NCBI GenBank assembly: GCA_030429565.1
Contig: JAUIFE010000012.1
Span: 1-64,000, forward strand
DNA length: 64,000 nt
Source of the DNA: Holophagae bacterium
GTDB lineage: Bacteria; Acidobacteriota; Holophagae; Acanthopleuribacterales; Acanthopleuribacteraceae
Direction of reading: 5' to 3'
In this document: piece after piece, positions 1-8,800 of the stretch
How the letters are laid out: each line of letters begins with the position of its first letter
Numbering within the stretch: position 1 is the stretch's first letter
Made by a program: the position numbers and the translations under genes
The notes under the pieces: generated by a model
The model's input: only the letters and a program-made list of their open reading frames with translations
Told to the model about the DNA's origin: nothing
The model's database searches: none

Positions 1-50
1 TGACGTTTCCAGAACGCTATTTTGGATTCGCGTGATGATGCTGGTTCCAT
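1..50 (-). CDS. Start of a possible IS66-type TnpA protein (partial)
   Basis: Only the first 16 codons are inside the window. An ATG at position 50 (minus strand) is preceded by a strong ribosome-binding site (GGGAGGG, 5-6 nt upstream). The frame reads MEPASSRESKIAFWKR and is open to the window edge. A short N-terminus ending in a FWK/FWxxH-type motif is what the small accessory protein TnpA of IS66-family elements usually shows. The call also rests on the terminal motif about 75 bp upstream (see the mobile element entry). Sixteen residues cannot prove the family; another small DNA-binding protein is possible. Confidence 0.4.
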   Translation of the reverse strand, partial: MEPASSRESKIAFWKR

Positions 51-126
51 GATATCCCTCCCTGAGGTATTCACCATCTTCGCTCGTCCCATCTCCGATG
101 AAAACACGGGTTCGTTAAACGCTTAC
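1..126 (-). mobile_element. Terminus of a putative IS66-family insertion sequence
   Basis: Read on the minus strand, the RHS-homologous sequence stops at position 127 and the next bases are GTAAGCGTTTAACGAACC. IS66-family elements characteristically begin with GTAAGCG, and their first gene (tnpA) starts within about 100 bp of that end. Here a well-placed ATG with a strong Shine-Dalgarno lies 76 bp inside. The match of homology break, terminal motif and following start codon supports an insertion into the third RHS copy. The other end of the element and the 8-bp target duplication lie outside the window. Confidence 0.5.
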
Positions 127-531
127 GCCGATAAAGCTGTTTTCGGACACCTGGCCAACCGCATTCAGGTTGCCGTCAAATGCCAGAGAAACCACGGTTT
201 CCGGCACAACCACCGGCGGGGCCGGTGTTTGGGGCGGCGTTACTGCGCTTTCGTCTGGGGGCATATCGCGATTCAACGCAATCACCAGCTTGGTACTGCC
301 CAAGTGGTCCTTAATGTACAAACCGGTGTTTGCCTTGCTTTTGTACGTGATCTCAGGTCGGTCACCGCCCTTCTGAACCGAACGGTAAATCCGCGTGCTG
401 TCCTGGTTGTAGCGATAATCACGGGTCTCGGTGGCCTAACCGGACTGAGCTTCCTTTCCATAACTGTTTTGTGCCAAACGCGTCGACAGGTGTCGATAGC
501 GCGCATCGCCGTAGAAAAAGGATCGATTGAA
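127..531 (-). pseudogene. Decayed third copy of the RHS core
   Basis: The minus strand encodes a fragment closely matching the RHS core of the two larger genes at 1515-5021 and 5803-15702, from FYGDARYRHLSTRLAQ through YIKDHLGSTKLVIALN to NAVGQVSENSFIG. It is broken in three ways. A Tyr codon (TAC) has become TAG at 436-438. Relative to the intact copies, 96 bp (32 codons) are missing at the join near 345, exactly between two TACG tetranucleotides, which suggests microhomology-mediated deletion. The 3' side ends at position 127 against a GTAAGCG motif, apparently an IS end. The 5' side loses homology near 531. No start codon or product is expected; this is the remnant of another orphan RHS cassette. 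Confidence 0.9.
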
Positions 532-693
532 GGTAGGCAAGGACAGCACATTTCTAACCGGGCTAAGCCTAGAAGGAGAACAGGTAGAGGCACCCCCTCT
601 ACTGCTCACGAACCCAACTAGGGCCAAATCTGATAAATATCAAGAGCCTGCAAAAAGTGGGTGCCCTGGCTTTTCCTGCACTAGTTCCTTCGA

Positions 694-1503
694 TCAATCG
701 AATTTCCCCAATGCAAAAATGGTTTTACCCAAAACAGCGTAAAATTTCCGCCTTGCAGAGCGCAAAGCCTCATGGGACTCTCCCAGGTTTCGGTCGAATT
801 GATCCCCTTTATATCGATCCGTATAAGCCTCAATTTCTGCCTCAGCCTTCAAGATTAAAGATCGACAATCGGGGCTAAGCAGACCCCTACGAATATATTC
901 ATCAATATCCTCCTCGGACAATGAAATACAATTCATTAAAACATTATTAAAGTTACGAAACACACAACCCATTAAACCAATCTCTCTATTCCAGCTAATA
1001 AAATAAGGGTGTGTCGCCAAAAAGAAGGATTGAAGATAGCGAAACAACATCTTTTCATGAATCGTATCCCTATCTTCTTCATCTCCCTCTTCATTTGAAA
1101 AGTAAGAGCTAAGGACACCACATGGATCACTTACCCCTGCCAACAGATCTCCTTTACCCTCTTCATTGTCACACAAATAATTATCAACACAAGAGGTAAT
1201 ATCATCCCTAAAGTTGTAGATTCTAGTTGTGTCTTTATCACTCAACACTCTCTCTAGCAAACCTTTAAGAATAGGTTGCGGTACGTCCTCACCATTCACA
1301 ATCAAGAACCTACATAGTATAAAACCGCACCAGTGGTCAAGATCTTGAATTCGCTCAAGAACCTTGATAACAAAATCCCTATCAAGACTCAAACCTCTAA
1401 ATTCCATGATGCTCCAAATAAATTCGACTGCTGCTTGAGTCTCGCCGATCCCCTTACCTAAATCTAAAACTTTCAAAAAACAGTCCCGGATCTCAGCTTC
1501 CAT
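694..1503 (-). CDS. Candidate immunity protein for the orphan RHS toxin tail
   Basis: A 269-residue protein that I do not recognise. It looks soluble, helical and acidic, with no signal peptide or membrane segment. The ATG at 1503 has a GGAG site about 7 nt upstream and lies only 11 nt after the stop of the orphan RHS gene. This is the position the barstar gene holds behind the barnase-tailed RHS gene upstream. The coding region is AT-rich compared with the RHS core, as is usual for transferred toxin-immunity pairs. The immunity role is inferred from position, size and composition, not from a recognised domain. It would be expected to bind and neutralise the C-terminal tail encoded at about 1515-1890. 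Confidence 0.55.
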   Translation of the reverse strand: MEAEIRDCFLKVLDLGKGIGETQAAVEFIWSIMEFRGLSLDRDFVIKVLERIQDLDHWCGFILCRFLIVNGEDVPQPILKGLLERVLSDKDTTRIYNFRDDITSCVDNYLCDNEEGKGDLLAGVSDPCGVLSSYFSNEEGDEEDRDTIHEKMLFRYLQSFFLATHPYFISWNREIGLMGCVFRNFNNVLMNCISLSEEDIDEYIRRGLLSPDCRSLILKAEAEIEAYTDRYKGDQFDRNLGESHEALRSARRKFYAVLGKTIFALGKFD

Positions 1504-1514
1504 CTCTCTCTCCG

Positions 1515-4500
1515 TTAGTGATAATCGGTAATTTTAACATGCAGCCCTTTCGAATCCAGTTTAAAAATCAGCCGCAGACCTTCTTTTGAGGAATTATTTT
1601 CCATTTTAATAGATATAGACCACCAGCCCTTATAGCTTTTTTCTACATTAAGTTTATGGAGAAAAAAACGACTCTTCAAGATTTTTTCAGCCGACAAGTC
1701 ACCATGAACAAATCGCCGAATTAACCCTTTAGCGTCCCATAAGTTTTGATACCCCTCCTTTGTGAACTTAATAGTCGGATTCTTCTCTCCCTCCAAGGGG
1801 TAACCGTGCTTGAAAAGAACTTTTGCATTAGGAGCCGGTTCTGGATTTCCTCCCGGAGAGGCACTGCTATTATCGTTACCCTTTGATCGGCTGTGAGTCC
1901 GCCACTCCGGTGCTTCGTTAATTCCCCGGTGAAAACTTGTGATGGCTACAACACCACCATAGACGAGAAGCGCGCCTCCCACAAGCACGCCGCCTGTGAT
2001 CAAAACCGGGGCGCCTGCAACCACCATAACGCCCCCGCCGGCTAGGATCGAGACCCCGCCGAATGCCATGACTCCGCCTGCCGTCGTTGCAAACGCGTCA
2101 CCGGCCGTCTGACCAGCCCGAAAGGTCCAATCCTGTTCATCAGAACGACCGGCTCCCATTAATAAATTGCTGAAAAAGGCATTGACCCCACCAAAAATGA
2201 ACATCCCACCTTCGTGAAGCATTTCGTAGGACGTCACTGTCATGTTCTCGAAGATAGAGGGCTCGCTGCCGTCAGGTACATCATCATCTTCCAATCCAGT
2301 CGGATCGACTCGGTTGACGGGATTGTTCCCTACGTAGATGTAGACGTTCCAGTACTGGCGCAAGGGGTCGGCCTGCAGGAAACGTCCCACTTCCGGGAGG
2401 TACCAGCGGCCGTTCATGTAGATCAGGCCCAGGCCTTTTTCCACTTCTTGGCCGGTGAATTGGTGCGGTTCGGTTTTGCCACCCGCCAAAGCCCCGTAGG
2501 ATTCGTTGAGGGTGATGCCGAAGGCGTCCGCATCCGCGCGTGTCAAAATCAACAAAGCACGCACGCGGTCTCGCGTGGCCTGATCCGCCGGCAGGTTACG
2601 CGCCTGGCCGGCCTCCGATTGTGGCGGGGCGCCGGGACTGGTACGCAGGAAGTGATCGCGAATCGCACCTTGGTCTTTGGCGCCTGCCGCAATAACCACT
2701 TCGTCCAAGCCCCCTTCCCAGGCATAATCCTCATGACCCGGCCAATTGCCGAGATGCAGGTCTTCGGCTGGGAACAAAGCGGGCAGGTCTACCGCCTGCG
2801 GTTCACCCAACAGTTCACCGTCCTGATAACAGCGCACGAATTGACCGTCGAAGGTCACGGCCAGGTGGACCCAGGTTTTGACCGGCATGCGGCCGAATTG
2901 ACTGAAGAACTGCCAGCCGTCGGCACCACCGCCTAAACGTAGGACCGGTAATTTGTTGCCGTCAAAGTAAAAGTGAATGGGGTTGTACCGAATCGAAGCG
3001 CCACCGCCCACGGTCACCATGGTGCCGTGATCCCATTCGCCGTCGTCCTCATCATTGTCGTAGGCCCACAGCATGATGGTGAACTGTTCGGTTAGTTGGG
3101 CCACGGCAGGATCGTTGATCTGCAGCGATTCGTTGCGGTCCAACCACAAGGCGCGATCATCAAAACGCGACATGTAGTTTGCGTCGCCGATAAAGCTGCT
3201 TTCGGTCACCTGGCCAACCGCATTCAGGTTGCCGTCAAATGCCAGAGAAACCACGGTTTCCGGCACAACCGCCGGCGGGGTCGGTGCTTGGGGCGGCGTT
3301 ACTTCGCTTTCGTCTGTGGGCATATCGCGATTCAACGCAATCACCAGCTTGGTACTGCCCAAGTGGTCCTTAATGTACAAACCGGTGTTTGCCTTGCTTT
3401 TGTACGCAATCCGCTCGCCGCCGTTGAAGACGTAGGCACGCCGTGCACGGCCCCAGGCATCCAGTTCGGCGGCATTCTCTAAACCGTTTGGTACGAAGTA
3501 CGTGATCTCGGGTCGGTCACCACCCTTCTGAACCGAACGGTAAATCCGCGTGCCGTCCTGATTGTAGCGATAATCACGGGTCTCGGTGGCGTAACCGGAT
3601 TCGGCTTCATTTCCATAACTGGTTTGTGCCAAACGCGTCGGCTGGTGCCGATAACGCGCATCGCCGTAGGTAAAGGATTGATCGACTTCCAAGGCGCCGT
3701 CGCCGTCTTTAAAGCGCTGGATCCCCACCACATTACCCATCTCATCATAACGGAAGTCGAGGCGCCGGTAGCGCGGTGTGTTATTGGCATAACCCTCATC
3801 CTTGCGCACGGTGGCCAGTTGGTTGGTTCCCGGTGTCAATTCGTGGTTGAGGTAGACGTTAAAGCGCTCGGGACGCAACGGATTGTTGGTATCAATGCGA
3901 TGTTCGCGAATACGGTTCCCATTGCGGTCGTAGCCATAACGATGGGTTAGAACAGCGTCGCGGCGCTGCACCGATCGCGTCAACTGATAATTGCCGTCGT
4001 AACCGTACTCGTGTTGGGTCACCAACCCGTGCTCACCACCCTCCAGGTGGTAGTTCTCCGACAGCGCGGCAATCGAGCCGTCGAACATTTTGAGGGTTTG
4101 CGCGGCGCCGTCACCGTCCATCAAACCGCCCAACCCGAAGTAATCCAAATCAACGGAGTAGGTGTCCACCCCGTCGATTTGAACCTGTTGGCTCATCAAC
4201 CAATTGCGCATGTCGTAGGTGTAGCGGTTGGTAATCGCGGCGGAGCCGTCCCCGCCGTAAACCACTTCACGCACATGACCGGTGATGGTGTAGTCCCAGC
4301 TTCCAAGCTGCCGCGATTGTTCCTCAAGCGCAACGTTGCTCTGCTCGTCGACAAGCGGCCCCAGCACGGCCACGACGGTGTCACCTAGGTGGTCGGCGGC
4401 GGCGTCCTGGTGCCGATAGGCCACGTTTAAGCGCATGCGTTCGGACAACGGTGCGAGGTCATAGCTTTGAACCACGCGGCCAAAGGGATCGTAGGCGTAT

Positions 4501-5021
4501 CCGGTACCCAGGTGATGGGTTTGGTTGTAACGTGCCACGACCAAGTCGCGTTGGTCGTAACGCAACCAGGTTACCTGGGGCTCCAACACGCCGCGAATCA
4601 ACTGCACGTGGCAAATCATGCGACCGCGCCAATCGTAATAAAACCGTTCAGCACTTTGATCGGCCATAATTTCGACCAAACCCTCAAGCGGCTCTGCAAA
4701 AAGCAAACCCTGATGATCCCATGGATAAGCCGCCTTTAACGCATCAATCGTCGGCCAATAAGCGCCTTCGCGATAACTGGTGGACCAGAGAAAACGCTCG
4801 TTAAAGAGATCGTACTCACCGTAGCGATAGGTCACGACCGATGCCTGCACGGCACGCACGCGGTAAACGGCACTCAACGATCCGTCTTCGGGCAAGCCAC
4901 CTCGATCAGCCGGCACCGCCTGGCTAGGGTTGTCGAGAACGAACAGGTTTAATAGTGGAGAATTAAGCGACGCCCACTCGACCCAATCAACATAAAACCG
5001 TTTTAACACCACGGCATTCAA
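1515..5021 (-). CDS. Orphan RHS cassette with alternative C-terminal toxin tail
   Basis: A 1,168-codon frame with no signal peptide. The first ~25 residues derive from the 3' end of the overlapping barstar gene and a short spacer; RHS homology begins at NPSQAVPAD. It then follows the RHS core of the 3,299-residue protein almost identically: YD repeats, a LamG/jelly-roll insert (about residues 634-787), and the RHS core end WYLPEVGRFLQADP...NPVNRVDPTGLE (about 870-910). A diverged Gly/Ala-rich hydrophobic linker follows, then a new tail from about 1043. The tail ends GLRLIFKLDSKGLHVKITDY, resembling the C-terminal strands of RelE/YoeB/ParE toxins; that is a tentative fold call. The start is a TTG without a convincing ribosome-binding site, and there is no export region, so it is probably a silent donor cassette that becomes expressed after recombination with the full-length gene. 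Confidence 0.85.
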   Translation of the reverse strand: MNAVVLKRFYVDWVEWASLNSPLLNLFVLDNPSQAVPADRGGLPEDGSLSAVYRVRAVQASVVTYRYGEYDLFNERFLWSTSYREGAYWPTIDALKAAYPWDHQGLLFAEPLEGLVEIMADQSAERFYYDWRGRMICHVQLIRGVLEPQVTWLRYDQRDLVVARYNQTHHLGTGYAYDPFGRVVQSYDLAPLSERMRLNVAYRHQDAAADHLGDTVVAVLGPLVDEQSNVALEEQSRQLGSWDYTITGHVREVVYGGDGSAAITNRYTYDMRNWLMSQQVQIDGVDTYSVDLDYFGLGGLMDGDGAAQTLKMFDGSIAALSENYHLEGGEHGLVTQHEYGYDGNYQLTRSVQRRDAVLTHRYGYDRNGNRIREHRIDTNNPLRPERFNVYLNHELTPGTNQLATVRKDEGYANNTPRYRRLDFRYDEMGNVVGIQRFKDGDGALEVDQSFTYGDARYRHQPTRLAQTSYGNEAESGYATETRDYRYNQDGTRIYRSVQKGGDRPEITYFVPNGLENAAELDAWGRARRAYVFNGGERIAYKSKANTGLYIKDHLGSTKLVIALNRDMPTDESEVTPPQAPTPPAVVPETVVSLAFDGNLNAVGQVTESSFIGDANYMSRFDDRALWLDRNESLQINDPAVAQLTEQFTIMLWAYDNDEDDGEWDHGTMVTVGGGASIRYNPIHFYFDGNKLPVLRLGGGADGWQFFSQFGRMPVKTWVHLAVTFDGQFVRCYQDGELLGEPQAVDLPALFPAEDLHLGNWPGHEDYAWEGGLDEVVIAAGAKDQGAIRDHFLRTSPGAPPQSEAGQARNLPADQATRDRVRALLILTRADADAFGITLNESYGALAGGKTEPHQFTGQEVEKGLGLIYMNGRWYLPEVGRFLQADPLRQYWNVYIYVGNNPVNRVDPTGLEDDDVPDGSEPSIFENMTVTSYEMLHEGGMFIFGGVNAFFSNLLMGAGRSDEQDWTFRAGQTAGDAFATTAGGVMAFGGVSILAGGGVMVVAGAPVLITGGVLVGGALLVYGGVVAITSFHRGINEAPEWRTHSRSKGNDNSSASPGGNPEPAPNAKVLFKHGYPLEGEKNPTIKFTKEGYQNLWDAKGLIRRFVHGDLSAEKILKSRFFLHKLNVEKSYKGWWSISIKMENNSSKEGLRLIFKLDSKGLHVKITDYH
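2284..4949. repeat. RHS-core direct repeat, copy 1
   Basis: A 2,666 bp segment nearly identical to 6611-9276. At every landmark I compared, the offset is exactly 4,327 bp, so there is no net indel over the whole length; only scattered substitutions are visible (for example codons giving N/F, T/A and D/N differences). It covers the YD repeats, the LamG insert and the RHS core terminus. The two copies lie in the same orientation and flank the barnase tail plus the barstar gene. Confidence 0.95.
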
Positions 5022-5769
5022 AAATATCGAAAAGCGTAGTTAGTTTCGCCTCTAAACCGCGCTCAAACCACACCCGCTTGGAAGTCTCGAAGTTGTGCCA
5101 GATAAGCGTCACCGGTGTTTCTATTCCAAACCCAGCAAAGAAGCAGTCTTCAACACCGTCAAGACTCTGCCCAAAATAACCACCAGGACCATTGACGGCT
5201 TCACCAATAGCACAACAAAAATCGATCTCATCCAACACATCAGATCCATCTATCTCTAAGACCTGGTTCTTTTTATCAACAGTAGCCCAGTCGTGATAAT
5301 ACAAATTAACCCGAAGCCACTTCATTTTTTCTTCACAACTCAAGCTTCTCCACTTACCTATAATATTATCTTCTCCGCCTTGACGATCTTCAAGAAGCCG
5401 AAAAAAAACTTCAGAAAAATACGAATCTACACCTACAAAAATAACACTCCGATCCCTGTGATGATACCAAACCTCATCTGCATCAAAATTTACAACTACA
5501 GGCCTCTCTCTTTTCACCAAATTCACTTTTAAGTACACCACTGCACGATAGAAAACATCATAGTCATATACCCATTCATTAAACTCACCCATAAATAAGC
5601 GCAAATCACCCTCATTTAATTCGATTCTTTCCTCTACCAAATTCTTATTACCCCCAATACCCCTAACAGTAGAATAACAACCTCTCTGCAAGCCACAAAA
5701 CCCCCCTACAAACCGAAGATCATCACCATCAGTAACACTTACACTATAACGACAAAATTCACTCGCCAT
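4987..5769 (-). CDS. Barstar-family immunity protein with N-terminal extension
   Basis: A 260-residue protein. The C-terminal ~95 residues are a clear barstar domain, the inhibitor of barnase-type ribonucleases: LEIDGSDVLDEIDF, then YFGQSLDGVEDCF, PVTLIWHNFETSK and a GVKTVLC end. In barstar the YYGENLDALWDC helix carries Asp35 and Asp39, which plug the barnase active site; here the equivalents are D204 and D208. The first ~165 residues form an additional domain that I do not recognise. The ATG at 5769 has a strong AAGGAGG site and lies 33 bp after the stop of the RHS gene whose tail looks like barnase. It should protect the producer and its kin from that RNase. Its 3' end overlaps the following orphan RHS frame by 35 bp. 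Confidence 0.9.
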   Translation of the reverse strand: MASEFCRYSVSVTDGDDLRFVGGFCGLQRGCYSTVRGIGGNKNLVEERIELNEGDLRLFMGEFNEWVYDYDVFYRAVVYLKVNLVKRERPVVVNFDADEVWYHHRDRSVIFVGVDSYFSEVFFRLLEDRQGGEDNIIGKWRSLSCEEKMKWLRVNLYYHDWATVDKKNQVLEIDGSDVLDEIDFCCAIGEAVNGPGGYFGQSLDGVEDCFFAGFGIETPVTLIWHNFETSKRVWFERGLEAKLTTLFDIFECRGVKTVLC

Positions 5770-5802
5770 AAAAACCCTCCTTATCCAACCAGCTCTACAA
5801 TA

Positions 5803-8800
5803 TTAATGGGTGGATTTAACAGGCGGACCATTCTCTTGATAGAAAGGCCCAGGGAATTTAACTACCCGATCATAATCATGCCTAGATGTATAACCTAACA
5901 TGTTTTTCCCCTTATGATACAGAATTCTCGCCCCATCTAGACCGGGTACTTTGAATTCCAAAGCCCCTGCCCATTGTCTATTTGTAGCGTCTCTACCTTC
6001 GAAAATTTTTTGCTTGCCGTTCTTATCAAGATTGGGAGTCCCTCTACCCAATCGTATTTCTTCATACGCATCCCTCAACTGGCTCCTCACATTATTGGGC
6101 CCGGACAGTTTTGTATCCTTAATTTTTGACGGAGCATGATTACCTCTTCTTTGAGGTCTCGCTTCTGGATCTGCCGACACTTGCTTTCGTTTTTGCCCCT
6201 TACCTTTAGAAAAACTGTGGGTACTCCACTCCGGTGTGTCGGTCATGCCGTGGTGAAAACCGCTCCCGGCACTTAGACCGCCCCAAACTACTAACCCGGC
6301 ACCGCCGGCAACTAATGCGCCACCCACCAGGAGTGGCGCACCCACAACTCCTGCAGCGATCATGGCCCCGCCGGCAACGATCATTGTAGCACCTGAAAAC
6401 ATCATCTGATTACCAGCAACCATGGAGAGACCATCACCAAAGGCCTGACCCACCTCAAACGAAAAATGGTCTTCTTCTGATCGTCCGGCGCCCATCATGA
6501 GATTGCTACCAAAGGCATTAACGGCGCCACCCGTAAAATAAAAAACATCGTCGGTACCGATGTTAACGAAAGACCACTCGATTAACTCAATGTTCGTAAC
6601 CTCGATTGTTTCATCTTCCAATCCGGTGGGATCGACTCGGTTGACGGGATTGTTACCAACGTAGATGTAGACGTTCCAGTACTGGCGCAAGGGGTCGGCC
6701 TGCAGGAAACGTCCCACTTCCGGGAGGTACCAGCGGCCGTTCATGTAGATCAGGCCCAGGCCTTTTTCCACTTCTTGGCCGGTGAATTGGTGCGGTTCGG
6801 TTTTGCCACCCGCCAAAGCCCCGTAGGATTCGTTGAGGGTGATGCCGAAGGCATCCGCATCCGCGCGTGTCAAAATCAACAAAGCACGCACGCGGTCTCG
6901 CGTGGCCTGATCCGCCGGCAGGTTACCCGCCTGAGTGGCTTCAGTTTGGGACGGTGCGCCGGGGCTGGTGCGCAGGAAGTGATCGCGAATCGCACCTTCT
7001 TCCTTGGCGCGTGCCGCAATAACCACTTCGTCCAAGCCCCCTTCCCAGGCATAATCCTCATGACCCGGCCAATTGCCGAGATGCAGGTCTTCGGCTGGGA
7101 ACAAAGCGGGCAGGTCAACCGCTTGCGGCTCACCCAACAGTTCGCCGTTCTGATAACAGCGCACGAATTGACCGTCGTAGGTCACGGCCAGGTGGACCCA
7201 GGTTTTGACCGGCATGCGGCCGAATTGACTGAAGAACTGCCAGCCGTCGGCACCACCGCCTAAACGCAGGACCGGTAATTTGTTGCCGTCAAAGTAAAAG
7301 TGAATGGGGTTGTACCGAATCGAAGCGCCACCACCCACGGTCACCATGGTGCCGTGATCCCATTCGCCGTCGTCCTCATCATTGTCGTAGGCCCACAGCA
7401 TGATGGTGAACTGTTCGGTTAGTTGGGCCACGGCGGGATCGTTGATCTGCAGCGATTCGTTGCGGTCGAACCACAGGGCGCGATTATCAAAACGCGACAT
7501 GTAGTTTGCGTCGCCGATAAAGCTACTTTCGGTCACCTGGCCAACCGCATTCAGGTTGCCGTCAAATGCCAGAGAAACCACGGTTTCCGGCACAACCGCC
7601 GGCGGGGCCGGTGCTTGGGGCGGCGTTACTTCGCTTTCGTCTGTGGGCATATCGCGATTCAACGCAATCACCAGCTTGGTACTGCCCAAGTGGTCCTTAA
7701 TGTACAAACCGGTGTTTGCCTTGCTTTTATACGCAATCCGCTCGCCGCCGTTGAAGACGTAGGCACGCCGTGCACGGCCCCAGGCATCCAGTTCGGCGGC
7801 ATTCTCTAAACCGTTTGGTACGAAGTACTTGATCTCGGGTCGGTCACCACCCTTCTGAACCGAACGGTAAATCCGCGTGCCGTCCTGGTTGTAGCGATAA
7901 TCACGGGTCTCGGCGGCGTAACCGGATTCGGCTTCATTTCCATAACTGGTTTGTGCCAAACGCGTCGGTTGGTGCCGATAACGCGCATCGCCGTAGGTAA
8001 AGGATTGATCGACTTCCAAGGCGCCGTCGCCGTCTTTAAAGCGCTGGATCCCCACCACATTACCCATCTCATCGTAACGGAAGTCAAGGCGCCGGTAGCG
8101 CGGTGTGTTATTGGCATAACCCTCATCCTTGCGCACGGTGGCCAGTTGGTTGGTTCCCGGTGTCAATTCGTGGTTGAGGTAGACGTTAAAGCGCTCGGGA
8201 CGCAACGGATTGAAGGTATCAATGCGATGTTCGCGAATACGGTTCCCATTGCGGTCATAGCCATAACGATGGGTTAAAACAGCGTCGCGGCGCTGCACCG
8301 ATCGCGTCAACTGATAATTGCCGTCGTAACCGTACTCGTGTTGGGTCACCAACCCGTGCTCACCACCCTCCAGGTGGTAGTTCTCCGACAGCGCGGCAAT
8401 CGAGCCGTCGAACATTTTGAGGGTTTGCGCGGCGCCGTCACCGTCCATCAAACCGCCCAACCCGAAGTAATCCAAATCAACGGAGTAGGTGTCCACCCCG
8501 TCGATTTGAACCTGTTGGCTCATCAACCAATTGCGCATGTCGTAGGTGTAGCGGTTGGTAATCGCGGCGGAGCCGTCCCCGCCGTAAACCACTTCACGCA
8601 CATGACCGGTGATGGTGTAGTCCCAGCTTCCAAGCTGCCGCGATTGTTCCTCAAGCGCAACGTTGCTCTGCTCGTCGACAAGCGGCCCCAGCACGGCCAC
8701 GACGGTGTCACCTAGGTGGTCGGCGGCGGCGTCCTGGTGCCGATAGGCCACGTTTAAGCGCATGCGTTCGGACAACGGTGCGAGGTCATAGCTTTGAACC

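Noticed and set aside
22..621. Plus-strand 199-codon frame across the RHS remnant.
   Set aside because: It is the antisense shadow of the remnant and crosses the putative IS boundary.
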